A stretch of DNA of 64,000 nucleotides from Pectinophora gossypiella (GCF_024362695.1 NC_065425.1:7011001-7075000), one strand, 5' to 3'. Positions 11,070-23,780 are shown, counted from the first letter of the stretch. Notes: generated by a model not told the origin, from the sequence alone. Made by a program: numbers and translations.

Positions 11070-11592
11070 ATGGAGGAGGAGTCGATGTCAGGGCACAGCT
11101 GTTCTGAGGACGATATCAGTGTCGGGCGGCCGTCACCGGCGCCCTCGAGGTCTCCGTCGCCGCATGATTACTTCAGGCCGTTGAAGCGGTTGAAGATGGC
11201 TTCCGAGCCAGCTGAGGAGAGGCGAGGGGAAGGAGTGAAGAGTTTTTCTATCCTAGATATATTGTCGCACAGTCCGCGAACTCCACCTCGAATTGTGAGG
11301 CCTTGGGATGCTTCAGGGTTTGAGAGACTGCAGCGGTTGCAGCGCTTGGCTGGAGCTGCTCTGCTGGACGGAGAACGCTGGAGGCTCGCAGCGTTAGGCC
11401 TGCTGAGACCGCGAGACATGGCGCCCGCGGAGTGCTGCGACTCAGCCTCTGAAAGGTCCTCATCCGCGTCAGATTGCTGCTCAGAGCCGCGCCGCGCGCC
11501 GCAGCAAGGATCCAATGCTCCTCACACTCCTCTGGACGCACTATTCCACATGACTAGCAAAACCTTCGAAGTCAATAACTCTGATACCGGAG
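11070..11592 (+). CDS. Lbx: First coding exon of an NK-class homeobox transcription factor, probably Lbx/ladybird (partial)
   Basis: Seen: an open frame of 174 codons plus one base, ending at GAG|GTAAGT (donor at 11593), so the intron is phase 1. The frame reads about 14 codons into the intron before a stop. The start is supported by an in-frame TGA at 11049-11051 and an A at -3. The protein has an acidic/Ser start, a Ser-Pro-rich stretch (residues 21-31), a basic patch (about 36-43), an eh1-like motif FSILDIL (59-65), a Leu/Arg-rich helix-like stretch (about 85-115), a Ser-rich acidic tract (123-140) and LDALFHMTSKTF (155-166). Known: Lbx proteins carry an N-terminal eh1 motif that recruits the corepressor Groucho, an L..L..(L/M).SKTF block before the homeodomain, and an intron between the two. 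Ladybird proteins act in the nucleus and specify muscle, heart and neural cell identities in flies. Inferred: this is that exon, and the homeodomain exon lies beyond the window. Alternatives are another eh1-bearing NK gene (slouch, C15/Tlx). Homeobox class is more secure than the Lbx assignment. Confidence 0.68.
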
Positions 11593-12210
11593 GTAAGTCC
11601 ATTTTTCTTTTAAGAGTCACTTTTAGGACGTAAAGGTGTTGCAAACAACAAGAAAGGTCTGCGTAAAGTTTTAAAAAGATTGGAGGGGATATACTTACTT
11701 TATGGTTTTATTGTTCAATGTTTTGAAATTGTTTATTTTCAGCCTAATTTTTACTACTTTTTCGACCAAGAAAACCTACATTTACGTACCTACCTAATTA
11801 GGTTCTTATTTTACAAGCATTTCTTTAATTGACAGCTATATTAGTTGATAACTTTTGGATGTTTTCCAATGAGAACTCAATAAGAATCGTTTGGCTAACA
11901 TTGTTACCATTAAAGCAATTACACGTCACAGTATTTTACAATGGACCATGATAATTAATTGATTGTTAATTCTTTTCTAATTGCCCCTTTTGAGCCAACG
12001 GAAATAAACCATTATTCCTCTTGTTTGAAGAGTAATCTGTACCATTAATTAATTACATACCATACAAATCCATAGAGGGATTACTTTATTTTCGAGTATG
12101 ATTAAAAATAATCATTAAAGAAACTAAATATTTTATTATTTATATTTCTTTCATTTGAGCATTATGAAAAGTAAATGCGATAAACATCTTTCCTACAAAG
12201 TTTACTTTTA

Positions 12211-12320
12211 AATTCAAATTCAAATATTTATTGCATTCCATGTAGTACAATGGGGTGTTACATAGGCACAGGAACTAAAACATGGACCCTGTAGGGCACA
12301 GCAACGTTAAAGGGAAGAGA
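12211..12320 (-). mobile_element. 3' end of a non-LTR element
   Basis: Plus AAATTCAAATTCAAATATTT, ATTGCATTCCATGTAGTACA, GGGGTGTTACATAGGCACAG. On minus this ends in GCAATAAATATTTGAATTTG, an AATAAA signal followed by an A/T-rich tail, a common form of LINE 3' ends in Lepidoptera. No coding part remains. Confidence 0.55.
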
Positions 12321-13687
12321 GGAAGTGTGTATTAAAATTAAAACTTATCATTTATAAAATTTAAGATAACAATAACAGATATAGATAATACTATTGCAGT
12401 TACTTATTTTACTGTTATACATGTTGTCATATTTAGATATGTTACAAACTAAATAAGGACTAGTTCTAGAAACGTACGTATTTTTAGTTTTACAACTAAT
12501 TAGTAGAGATGGGCCGGCTATAGGTAGAGTTAGCCAACCGACTAGCTGACTTGTCGATTAGTCGGTCCCAGAAAGTCGACTAGTTAATAGGTATCTACTG
12601 TGTCGAGAATACTATTAGATATATCCACGAAACTATGAAGAACATAATACGTAACATCAACAATGATTATTGTTATATGACAAAAAAAAACTCATGTAAT
12701 AAATAAATAGGTATATCACCTACTTATTCTCTTGTATTAATTGGTGGTACTGAGTTTTTGGTTCAAGTAACCTACTTTAGTATTTCCTACATTTTGAAGC
12801 TAACTTGTTCAACGCCGATTAGTCGAAGAATTTCTAGTAATTAGTAAACGGTAGGTTTATATACGTATCTTCTCCAAACATTACAAAGTGTTATGAATGA
12901 AAGTAATAATAAAACTACCTATTAAAAAAAATATTGCTTAAAAACTTAAACTTACTATGAAATAGTGTACTAGAGCCTGGCTCTATAAGTCTTCGATTAA
13001 TAAGTGGACGCCTATGCCCAAGAGTGGGACAGTGGGACGAATACAGTCTGCTTATGTTATATTTACGCCAATATCTTGGCAAAGAGACAAGGTATTCGCT
13101 AAGTCTGTCTGTCGCAATGTGTGATGTATTGTCTAGTGGAATTAATTGCGCTAATTAGAGACGATTCATAGTTAATTGTACGGAACCGATGTGTTATCGT
13201 TGACAGTATGTATTGGCGTGGTACACATATTTAGTGGTCATGTCTAATGGTTATTGTATAAGAAGTCGGGAAGTTTCATTTTGAGTGTCAGATTGCGCAA
13301 CTGAAAGTTATTGTTTCGTAAAATAGTCGCAATTCTTTTGTTTATATATTTATTTTTCGAAAACGTCTAAGGGCGCTTACAGACGGACGACGAGAGATGG
13401 ATCATTCCTGGTCTCTAAGCATCTATACTTACTAAATACTTATAGTTACTACTTTAAATCCTTACTAGTCCTTTTTGGGGTAAGTAGATAGCTAAGGTGG
13501 AGTTACTGACACTAATATATTTAAGAAGTTCTCGGTAATCGTTACTGTTTAACTTAATATTTGAGTTCAGAAATATTAGATGTGTCAGCCATGTAGGACC
13601 ATGTAGGACGAAAGATGTAAAGTAGGTACCATTTAAGATATCAAATACCGTTTAAACAGTTTAATGTCTCTTAAATGATAAGTATTT

Positions 13688-13806
13688 TATGCTGAGCTGA
13701 GCATATATGAATTCGAAAACAAATTAGAAAATAATATTGTCGAGGTTCGAAAACCTGCGACCTCAAAGTGAGAGATAAGCGTTCTACCAACTGGGCTACC
13801 TCGGCT
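13688..13806 (-). mobile_element. SINE family C, 5' part
   Basis: On minus: a tRNA-like head (TAGCCCAGTTGGTAGAACGC), a degenerate box B region and the TTTGTTTTCGAATTCA segment that follows the head in the 9915 copy. The 3' half is not present. It is not a functional tRNA gene, because the T-arm is broken. Confidence 0.75.
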
Positions 13807-14571
13807 TGATTTAAACAAACCCCATATTAAACTTATAACTCAAAAACATACACAAAAGGTAGATAATTCAAAACTTCTGTTACCTAAATGTAAATTACAT
13901 AAATCTACTAGAACCCAAACTGCATGGTTCATATCAGTTACAATTTTGAATCCCCCTAAAGCACATTTTCCTAGTAATTCAAGCCATATTAGCCTTAATG
14001 CACGTTGCAACTGGCACAATACTTAGAACTATTTGCATAATGTCTAGTATCAACTATCAAATACAATGTAACTTCAATTCTATCTCTGTAACGTCCATTT
14101 TTCATTACTACAGGCTAACATTTTCGACTACTTATAAGTAACAATAAAAAGTGGTTGCTCTACTATAATAACAATTGAATTAATCTTTCTTGGGTAGTTT
14201 TAAAAATGGTTCTTGAATCACTGTACATTAAAGTACATTTGATTTGATTTTGACAATAATAGTATAAGTTGTATATTTTTTTCTTTAATCTGATTGATGT
14301 CCCACTGCTGCACAATTTATATATTTGAATTAAATTTAGATATTTTAGCTAAAAGGAATTCTAATTTTGAAGTAATAAAAACATTCTAAAGGGAATTCTA
14401 ATTTTGAAGTAATCTTACGGATAATAATTACTGTAGAATATTCGTCAGTTTTCAAGTCGACTAAACAATTTCTTGTTTAGCAGTTATGCGTCAATAGCCA
14501 GTTTACATTCAATTTCAATTATCATTATTAACACATATATTCATGACATAAATAACCTATCGATATACGCC

Positions 14572-14690
14572 ACACAGTTGGGCACAGGCCTTTCCTCAAT
14601 CGACCGGAGAGGGTAGGGATATTCCATTATTCCACCACGCTGCTCCAGTGCGGGTTGCTGTGGCATATATTATTTTGGGCTAGTAGCAAG
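14572..14690 (-). mobile_element. Fragment of SINE family A (3' part)
   Basis: It contains the minus-strand tail (GGGCACAGGCCTTTCCTCAA on plus), the GGTGGAAT/GCAGCGTGGTGG region and stops before the core. The tRNA-like head is absent. Compared with the full copies it is diverged. Confidence 0.75.
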
Positions 14691-14704
14691 TTATAAAAAC
14701 AAAA

Positions 14705-14880
14705 TCATCAATCAGCCCGCATCATCCCACTGTTGGGTATAGGCCGCCTCCATTTTGCACCACTCTTCCGGTCTTGCGCTAACCTCATCCACAACTTTCT
14801 GGTCTACACACTGACCTTTTCCCATCTCTTGGCCACCATTCTGTGACGGCCTTTGTCAGAGGACAAATGGGCAGTGGACC
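14705..14880 (-). repeat. SINE-like dispersed repeat fragment
   Basis: Starts with ATCATCAATCAGCCCGCATC then CCCACTGTTGGGTATAGGCC, the reverse complement of a (GATG)n-tailed element end. The sequence beyond this (CTTCCGGTCTTGCGC and on) is unlike families A, B or the 5S-headed family. It is probably another lepidopteran retroposon in minus orientation; the family is not identified. Confidence 0.5.
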
Positions 14881-15402
14881 ATCCTCGCGTCTAGCCAAGT
14901 GTCTAGCAAAGACTTTCCTCTTTCTACAAAACAAAATAATCCAACACAATGGCCCATACAAGTCATACGTCACTATAATTTGTATGTTGAAGACTCAATG
15001 CAACTACATCCATGAATTACATTCATATTTGCTTATTTGATCGCCATTAGGAAACATAAGTCCATTTCATACGTATATACTTACTGTTAATTTATATTTG
15101 ATGACTGTTTGTGAGTTGGCTTACATAAAAAAAGTATTAAGTGCAACTTTGAACACATCATCAGTAGTTTGTGTATGGAATTAAAACATTAGACACCTGA
15201 GGGTAATTTACTTGCTAAGTAGTATGATATGCCTCAGGATATTTCGCAAAGTGCTAAATAAGTTGCATTGCAGTGTGACTCGTTTTGTCTAGGTAATAAA
15301 AGGTAGGTTTAAATGTTTGTAAGTCTGGTGAATTAGATTAAGTTTTATAGGTTTAAGGATTGAGGTTAGATTTTGATATATTGGTGTTATATATATCATG
15401 TT

Positions 15403-15616
15403 AAGGTGCTGATTCACTTGTAACGGAACATCGAGCATTCGCCGTTTTTATATTTGTCGAACTGAACAACGAGCCGAGCCAAGCATAGAGCCAAACATTG
15501 CTATGAACGTTTTCATGACCAAGAACGCTCGATAGAATGCTCGCTAAAATATTATCGTATTGTAACATTCGCACAAATGCTCATTACAAGTAAATGCTTA
15601 AGTTTATCAGCACCTT
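15403..15616. mobile_element. MITE-like inverted-repeat element (214 bp)
   Basis: AAGGTGCTGAT at 15403-15413 is matched by ATCAGCACCTT at 15606-15616. Further in, CACTTGTAACGGAACATCGA and TGCTCATTACAAGTAAATGC continue the inversion with an indel. A single copy was seen here. No clear target duplication. Confidence 0.6.
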
Positions 15617-16401
15617 CAGACAGTACGTAATTCCACAGTCACTTTTAGGGATGAGTAAGGAGACTTCTAGCATAATGTTTTAAATCTTTTTAGTTATATC
15701 TTTCTTAGATCGGTGTAGAGTGGGTACCTAGTTCATTTGCGATGGATGTACCTCTGCCTAGGCTAGTCGTGAGTTTATGTTTAGTTATGTTAATCTTTCT
15801 TTTTAAAACTTATATTTAGCAATTCAAGGTAATCCAGCAACCTAAGTAACATAACTCAAGAATGTAATATATAGATGGTAAATTCATAATCGGCTTTGCA
15901 GGCCATTGAAATGAATTTTCGTAGGTATATTAACGTGGGTGGGTGCTATGGCTATAGTACAAGTGAGGCTGTCAGTAATAGTGTTATTCAGATAATCAAG
16001 GATAACGCTGTTTATGTTAGTTAACCTCTGCTATTACGGTATAAATAAGCTTATGAACTTACAATAAGTAGTATACGTAATATTATTGAGCTTAAAACCT
16101 GCCTGTTTTTGTGAAATTGAGCCTGCACGTGAGGGGGGCTGATGAATGCCACCGAGGATGCTGTCGCTGATGCTGGCGGAATACTGGGCTGAAAAAATCT
16201 GAATGCCATCGAAACGACAAGAAGAACAAGATTGAGCTTACATGTCAACATTAGAACTGCCGAAGGCTTCTCCTGCAGATTGTGTGGTAGAATGCACAGC
16301 CATGTAATAAAGTGCATTAATCTGCGACATTGATAGTCATGAATCGTCTGGAATAGACGTATGAGGCCTATGATGATACATGTCTATAACCCACTGTGGA
16401 G

Positions 16402-16628
16402 ATACTGGCCTCGATTCCTGCATACACCTCCTAATTTTTTGTTTGACATCTGCTGTCATCTTGAGGCTGTCGGGTTATTGGCCAATGTAAAATTCGGGGA
16501 GGGCTTTTTTTTAATTTCTGACTAAAATTGACGTGTCTTCCATAAATTTTATGCCTGTCGATCCGTCTCTATCCTTTTCGGCGGATAAGAAAATGACAGG
16601 TATAACTTAAAATTACCAGTACACATCA
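16402..16628. repeat. Dispersed inverted-repeat element (family K)
   Basis: Left part GCCTCGATTCCTGCATACAC then CTCCTAATTTTTTG; right part TTTTCGGCGGATAAGAAAAT, GACAGGTATAACTTAAAATT and ACCAGT. The right part is, inverted, the sequence at about 2787-2840 (ATTTTAAGTTCTACCTGTC, TTATCCGCCGAAAAGG). Arms are diverged. No coding capacity. Confidence 0.5.
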
Positions 16629-17189
16629 CTGGTTGATACCAGTGAAGTTTCTCTTGTAAAGAGGCGCGAAAAACTTGAAAATTTTTACATCAAAAAAATC
16701 ATTTTTTTGATATTTTTGTCTTAGATAAATAAGTACTTGATCTATCTTTTAAGGAGATGGTATCTATTTGTAATTTGGATCTTATTAAGTGTAAAACATC
16801 CTGATTTCAGCATCGATGGCTGGAAGAAAACCTTCAGGAGCTGTATAATTTCTCTCTAAGTAATTATTTGTACGATCAAGCTTTGGTATAAGACACTTGG
16901 CGTGCTAGTATCATCTATCATTGATTCAGATTTGCAACAATCAGAATAAATAGACCTAAAAAAATATATTTCAAATGTAAAAACACTTCATAGGTGGTCA
17001 ATCAATTTAATACAATTAGATATTTATGCAAACGAAAATTTACGATCAATAACGGCACAGTTCTTTATAGATTACACATCGTATTCCATCCAAATTGATC
17101 CCAGCCGACGTATAATATTGGTTATCTACACAAACGAGTAAGATATACTAACACGGATAATATAAGGTGCGCCGAAATAGCCAGTTATG

Positions 17190-17345
17190 AAAAAAATTAC
17201 AGAGCGGTGAAACATAATTGAATGATTTCGGAACGCAAGCGGCGCCGCGGGCTGTCATTAGTTTGTGTAAGCAACTTTTTTATAAATGTCATCGATTTTT
17301 TTAATAATTGGCAGCCAGGATCTAAGATCTGGTGAAATGGCAAAA
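17190..17345. promoter_or_regulatory. Candidate intronic enhancer
   Basis: AAGCGGCGCCGCGGGCTGTC (about 17239) lies beside TTATAAATGTCATCGATTTT and TAATAATTGGCAGCC. Mixed GC-rich and homeodomain-like AT motifs, different from the repeats around it. No conservation data are available here. Confidence 0.25.
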
Positions 17346-20300
17346 GCGGTCGATGACGACGCGCATTATTTGTAGTAATTTGCTATAATTGGTAAAAACT
17401 TCGATATCCGTGGAATATTCCGTATTTTTAAAGTATCTACCTATCTTTTTATAGTTCATTTAATTATGGTTACTGTCAGTTTAAAAATTAAGTTATCCTT
17501 ATAGTTCAAAGGTGAAAAATGTTATAAATTATCCAATGACTCTACATTGAACATGACTAATAAAAATAAATTTCACAGCTTCCCCCAAACTCTCAAAATA
17601 GGGAAGAATTAATGTAACGGCCCTTCATAATTAACCATAAATGCGTTTTAAATTAACACCATTAGACCCACAACGGACAATATTAACCACTTAATAAAAT
17701 AACACAAATCAATGGGCTTTTAGGCCCAACCAACAATGTAACATTCACACCGACTGGAGAAAAAAATAAAAGTGCGATACGTCGCAAAAAAAGAAACAGC
17801 TATTGTTGCTGGCACAAAAGAAGATATCAAAGGGGATTCCAATTTTGAAATATTAAAAAAACAAGTCTATGCTCCATATGCGTTGATTAACACGTTAAAT
17901 GAATAAGTCATTTGTCATTGCGGTGAACGGAGGTTGATTGAGGAAGCCATCTTGTATCTGAACGGAAATAATATTTTTTCAACATCCCCCTGTATGAGGC
18001 ATTAGTTTCCATACATTAGCCGCGGCATTAGACAAATGATACCAATGTGTATCACGGATATAATTATGGGGTACCGTGTCATTTCCACAGGCCTAGAAAT
18101 TGGTGCTTTTTGTTATGAGGGACACTTGCAGTTATTACGGTTTATTATAATTATTAACGTTTATGACGTTGTAATATTCATATTAGGGAAAGTACTCGTT
18201 CTGTAGTAAATATATATTCAGACATACTTCATGACAATTTGTTTATACGATTATGTGTATTTTATGGCGTAACATAATTTAAAATAAAAATAAAATTATG
18301 CTTTATTTTATTTCCTGGATTTATTTAACTAATATAAATTAGGGTTAATAATTAATAATTATAGGGTTATTTACGCTTATATATGTATCCACAAATAGCT
18401 GGTTAAGGCCTTAATTTAAACATGTTTTTTTTATATAAATATATCATTATAATTCACAAGGTTATTTTAATGTGGAAATGTACTAATATACCTATAATTC
18501 ACATAAATATTGTATGTATGGAAAATATGTCATTATAGTCATTAAATATACAGATATGAATCTCGACAATCATCAATAGTTACATTAGACTGTACCTACT
18601 ATTAAAAATACAAATCATAACATACTTACATAAGCACTGTGACAGATAGGAACTAGTGGTTTTATATTTGTTTTTCGCAATAACTTCAATTTCAGTAGAT
18701 AGTTAGGTAAATAGTTCTATTGCGAAAACCAAACAACGAGACAATCTTTTAAAAGGTTTACCATGTTATTTTCTGGAGTAAGAATTCTTGTTATAAGTAA
18801 ATAAACAATAATATCACAAATTGAAGTATTTTCGTATGTTTAAAATAGGTTATCTTCTAATTATTACTTAATATTATGGTAGCTGTACATGTATAGGTAT
18901 ATTTATTACAATAAATCACGCATATCACGTCAAATAGATTAATTACAATGACAACAAGACAAACAATAAAGAAAAGAAACATACTTACTTAGGTATCTAT
19001 ATAAAAAATATTATTTTATCAGCTGACAATCTAATCAATTTAATTTTAATAGGGTTTAAAAATAGAACCTGAAAATGGAACCACAAATGACATACAAAAA
19101 CGCCAATCAAATACCACACGTTCTACGACACTTGCATTCGGATTATTATATTTTATTATCCCACAAATTATTGCATTCAGCCTCTTGTGGGGTCCAAGGT
19201 GTCAGTCCTGGCACGTTTATATTACCCTCTATTACGAAAAAAAACTTTACAAAAAAGGCGGCAACTTTTTATTTTTTCGGCCAGCTCCCGCCATTATGGA
19301 CATACAAGCTTTTACACGAATAATACGAGTTTTTGAACGGAATCGCTGACTAATTGATTGTGAATGGCCCGCTTTATTAGATTCGGGATCGAAGGGTGCA
19401 AGTTCCTTTAATTTGAATTAGGAAATTAAATTAAAGGGATGTTAATTTCTTGGATAAGTTCAAGACATGTAAAGTACCTACTACCTAGAAGTACGACAAG
19501 TAAAATACTTTTTATTTTTGAATATTAAAGCATATTTTATGTTTGAAAGCAGCAAAGATCACATTTCTTATTACAAAAGACTTACAGTTTACAGAAAATT
19601 ACTAGCCTGAAAGGTTTTTACAGTATTTAAGGTATTTAACGCAACAAACTTTTGAAGATGCAATTAACTAGTTTAAAATTACTTTTTACAGCACTAATAT
19701 CTAACAATACACGTTATAATACAGAAAATACGACTCATCGTATAAAAACCATCATACTAATTTTATTCCCAAACAAATTTACTAATTTACCCATAAAGAA
19801 GCACCTTGCTGTGTCGTCTCTTTCTCTCTTATGGGGTTAGAGGGGGCAGGGTGAATGTTGTGTCCTTGTCTCCCGTATGGTGTTAGAGCAGGCAGGTGGT
19901 TTGGGTTAATTTAATTATTATGGATACACCTTCATCAGAGACTATATCGGTTGTCCATCTGTGCCGTGGAGGTTAGAATTAACAGCGGTGCAGCACATTC
20001 GATGAAAAAAGGTGCACTCTTTTGGATGGCTAGTTTGGTAAAAACGTATTTTTAAATGTGGTAAGTATTTTCAGTAGAAATACAGAAAATAATCATTTTT
20101 TTAGTAGAGTCTCAATAAGTTAACACAATATTTAATTTTATAACTTATTGTCTAATAAATACGTCTCATTACAGCCCTTCTCAATCATCCCATCTTGTAG
20201 AGTATAAAGGGGATATGGCGCGCATACCAGCACAGAGCTTAGTAGGTACGCTGGCACTGTTTAGACTCACAATTTCTAGGACACAAATCAGAATTGATAC

Positions 20301-20354
20301 TATAAATAATGAAATGAATCCACCATTGACCTTAAAACACTCACACTTATCTAA

Positions 20355-20545
20355 CGGAGGTGCCCACAATAAACTTCGGGAGCGGGTCATTATTTAATAA
20401 CCGGCATTTGTCCGATACAGGGGTACATTAAGGCTGTTTTTGTAAATAAACGCGGCCCTTTGAGCCCTTTGTCCAGGGCTGAATTTAGAATTAATACGGC
20501 CTCTGAGGGTCTGACTCAGCTGACCGTGTTGGAATCGCGGTGTGC
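20355..20545. promoter_or_regulatory. Candidate intronic enhancer with a forkhead-type site
   Basis: ACAGGGGTACATTAAGGC, TGTAAATAAACGCGGCCC (forkhead match TGTAAATA at 20441-20448) and TACGGCCTCTGAGGGTCTGA. It is unique in the window and not repeat-like apart from a loose similarity to GGCCTCAGAGG near 30530. Confidence 0.25.
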
Positions 20546-21468
20546 TTTTTTTTTCATTTATGAAACGATGATGAGTGTTCTTTTGTGGATTTGTATTTTA
20601 ATCTATTTTTCAGCAAGATAACCCTTGAGTTCGATATGGTTTAACGTCAATTAAGACTATTAAATGTTTAAAGTTTGCAATACTTTTGAGAAAAGGAATT
20701 TAGGACGACATTTATATGAAAAAAAAATGCCCATTAGTTTCCTTAATAGGACTAAACGACGTTGTTCTTACTAACTGAACACTGCTAGGTACTGAACCGT
20801 GCTCATTCACCATACCATACAAGTACTTAGTACGTACTATGCAAGTATTTAAGTCAAAAATCACCTTTCAGAAAATAATATTAAACCGTATAAAAATAGC
20901 CTTTGTTTTCAACCAAATCTAATCCCACATTTCCTAAGTCATTATTACATAAAAAATAATGCTCTTCTACCCCCCACATCACCTTCAAGATATTGATTTA
21001 GATAACCAAATTATTCCATTTCAATAGCCAATCTATTGTTTTTTTCCTCCGCTAAACAATTATGTGTTCAGAACCATGGTTTTTGAGTTTTAAGGTCAGG
21101 TGGCGTTTTAAATGGCTGATGGCTAAAGGTGTCCCATTTTTTATCTGTCTCACATATTTTAGGGCGGGAACCTTTAATTTGGGTATGTATTGATAAGTAT
21201 ATAAAATCATTTAAGAATATAACGCCATCTGTGTTGGTGATAAAAAAAATAAAGTGTAGATAGATATACTTTTTTCATGCTTTGTTGAAATAGCCTTTAT
21301 TTCTGTTAAGATAGGTAAAATACCCGTTTTTTGTAAACCATTCATCTACTTTATTATTTATCATAAATTAACTTTAAACAATTTGCATATTCATAGCCGA
21401 CCATGAATGTGCAGAAACTAAAATTTGCAAAATTAAGCAATTTATCCATTTTAACTAGAATAAAACAG

Positions 21469-21786
21469 CCTCCGTGGTCTAGTGGTTAGAGCGTTAGGCT
21501 AGGAGGTCCGGGTTCGATTCCCGATGGGGACATTGTCGAAATCACTTTGTGAGACTGTCCTTTGTTTGGTAAGGATTTTTCAGGCTTGAATCTCCTGATT
21601 GTCCGAAAAAGTAAGATGATTCTGTGCTTCGGAGGGCACGTTAAGCCGTTGGTCCCGGCTATTAGCCGTAAAAACATCTCCACCAACCCGCAGTGGAGCA
21701 GCGTGGTGGAGTATGCTCCATACACCCTCCGGTTGATTGAAGGGAGGCCTGTGCCCAGCAGTGGGACGTATATAGGCTGTTTCTGT
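21469..21786 (+). mobile_element. tRNA-headed SINE family A, full length, 16-bp target-site duplication
   Basis: Pol III box A is at 21475-21485 (TGGTCTAGTGG) and box B at 21511-21521 (GGTTCGATTCC). The shared core CACGTTAAGCCGTTGGTCCC follows, then a G-rich tail and the GCCCAGCAGTGGGACGTATA end. A perfect 16-bp duplication AACTAGAATAAAACAG lies at 21453-21468 and 21787-21802. The intact duplication suggests a fairly recent insertion. A short deletion in the anticodon-arm region distinguishes it from the 6974 copy. Confidence 0.92.
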
Positions 21787-21962
21787 AACTAGAATAAAAC
21801 AGAGGTAAAAGGTTTTTTTGATGTTTAATACCGTTTTGTGCCAGTGAATGCTTCTTAATAAATTAAAATAAGTATACTAAGATAACATTAATTATAGCCG
21901 TCTTTATCTACTTTTTATACGAGCTATGTATCAGTTTGGTAAAAGATAAATAATAATACACC

Positions 21963-22125
21963 TGGTGGATTAAAAAGGCCCCATCGAAGCATTTCATCTA
22001 ATTTCTTAAAAGCAATATTGCAATTTGGCATTTGCGCATATACTTAAGTAAGTGCTGCAAACAAATGTCAAATAGCAATATTGCTTTCTTAGATGATTTT
22101 TTCTATTTCGCCATTTTAACCCCCA
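21963..22125. mobile_element. Foldback MITE family E, copy 1
   Basis: Left GATTAAAAAGGCCCCATCGA, right CGCCATTTTAACCCCC. The arms continue inward with AAGCAATATTGCAATTTGGC and TGTCAAATAGCAATATTGCT. The whole element can fold into one long hairpin. Four copies are present in the window. Confidence 0.72.
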
Positions 22126-22129
22126 CGTA

Positions 22130-23780
22130 TATCACTTTGATATAATATTGTCAAGGAAAACATTTAATTTTGTTATTATAACTTTAACTTACATTAATTT
22201 TTGTGGCGTGGAAAATAGACTTAAATTATTTTACTGTTACAGAAAGACCCACATGTCGCTCGCAAAATTTATCACAAAACATTGAGACCTTAAACATTAA
22301 AAACTACGTTATACTTAATTATGCAAATTACAGTAACACTTTCATTTTCCTTACAAAACTGCAAGAAGTGGTTAAACATTGTGCATCATTTTATTTCACC
22401 ACACGGACCACAAGCAGACAATCGCACTTTTATATCACATACGGAACCCCGCGGCAGATTATAAAAATATAAAGGACGCTTCACTTTCTAAATTTTGCAA
22501 TAAATTCACTTATAATCTTTTCGTCACGACTTCATTCCTTTATTAAAATACGCAAAGGAATAAATTATTTCGAATTTCATGCGAACACTAAAGAAGTTGT
22601 GATAAAAGGGTGTATTCAACTGGACAAAAGACGAATCGATGTATAGGCACCACGTATCGATTCGGCGAAACTTCGATTGTCTCGATTGAACGAAAACTTT
22701 ATAACAGGCTGTAGGTATAATAATATGCAATGTCGGTCACGACAAGAAATTCATTCGCTTATTAAAAACGGTTATAATTAAGGGTTAATGTTGTGGAATG
22801 AATAATAAAATTACGTTTTATATCACTACGTTTATATGTGTTTTATTTTTGTAATACGTGCGTGTTTTTAATTAATCCTATCTACTTATAATTATTATTT
22901 TTAATTAGTATATTGATATCAAAAGCTATCATTTCATCCATTTAGGATAGGATTTGTATTTTATCTTCGTAAAACAGTGTTAATAAGATTGCGAATATGA
23001 AACTTTATAGTTTTTTCTGTATTTTATTTACTGCTAATCAGGCCTAAACAATATTTACAAAATATTTTTATAACATTTTCTAACTTAATTAATTTCTCAA
23101 CACTATTCGTAGAAACTATGACAATCTATTAAGCAGTTTTAATTTTCTACGCACGATAACGGGCGATAAGCAAACTCTACAGTGTATACTCTACTTAATT
23201 GAATTATGTTTACAAATGGCCAGTGTTTTTACTCGCGTCGCGGGTCGTTGATTGGCCAGTTCGAATTTAGAACAATGGCGGACTGCGCACTTTAGATTGA
23301 CAAACGGAAGTTCCAAAATGCGTAAATAGGTAGAATTCCCGGTGGTTATTATTATTTTTATTTATATTATTTTCGCATTCGTTTGTAATAAGTAGATGTT
23401 AAATAAATAGGACTTATTTTGCTAACATTTTTATTAAACAATGTTGCTAAGACAAACTTAATATTCCTTCTATCTGAAAAAAAAAGTTATTTTTTTTTAA
23501 TATACGTTCTTACCTATGGGTCCACCACAATCTCACCGGATGGTGTGACGATGCGGCCTAAGATAGAACACGCTCACCTAACAAATGCCTATTCACTTTA
23601 GCCTTGAAAAATCCAAGATTAAAATGTTGAAGAAACATAGAATGCGGCAAGCTGTTTCAAATTTCAATACTTCGCTGTTTGCATTAAAAAAAAGAATTGA
23701 AGTGCTTGGTGCGAACAACAAAATGATGAAGTGCTTGCCGACGTTTACAAGTTGTCCTTAAATGGAATGGTGAGGGTAAA
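22130..23780. other. Intronic DNA, no gene seen
   Basis: AT-rich. Holds a perfect 9-bp inverted pair CGAATCGAT (22632-22640) / ATCGATTCG (22656-22664), a GC-richer spot at 23215-23300 (CTCGCGTCGCGGGTCGTTGA, ATTGGCCAG) and a YY1/Pho-like ACAATGGCGGAC. Confidence 0.4.

Larger units (their letters stand above)
16640..21450. other. Intronic DNA without SINEs or recognised exons
   Basis: Nearly 5 kb with no SINE or MITE family copy I can recognise, unusual for this window. It contains the candidate enhancers at 17190-17345 and 20355-20545, an AT inverted repeat near 19404-19438 (CCTTTAATTT / AAATTAAAGG), and only short chance frames. Confidence 0.4.

Noticed and set aside
11168..11541. Minus-strand open frames of 115 and 97 codons
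   Set aside because: They are antisense shadows of the GC-rich homeobox exon, which has the better start, stop upstream, splice donor and protein motifs.
21469..21541. A functional tRNA gene
   Set aside because: The tRNA-like segment has pol III boxes but a shortened anticodon arm, no proper acceptor pairing, and is the head of a SINE with a 16-bp target duplication. The same applies to the heads at 7240-7313, 9936-10000, 13745-13806, 31190-31266, 45751-45830 and 62042-62202.
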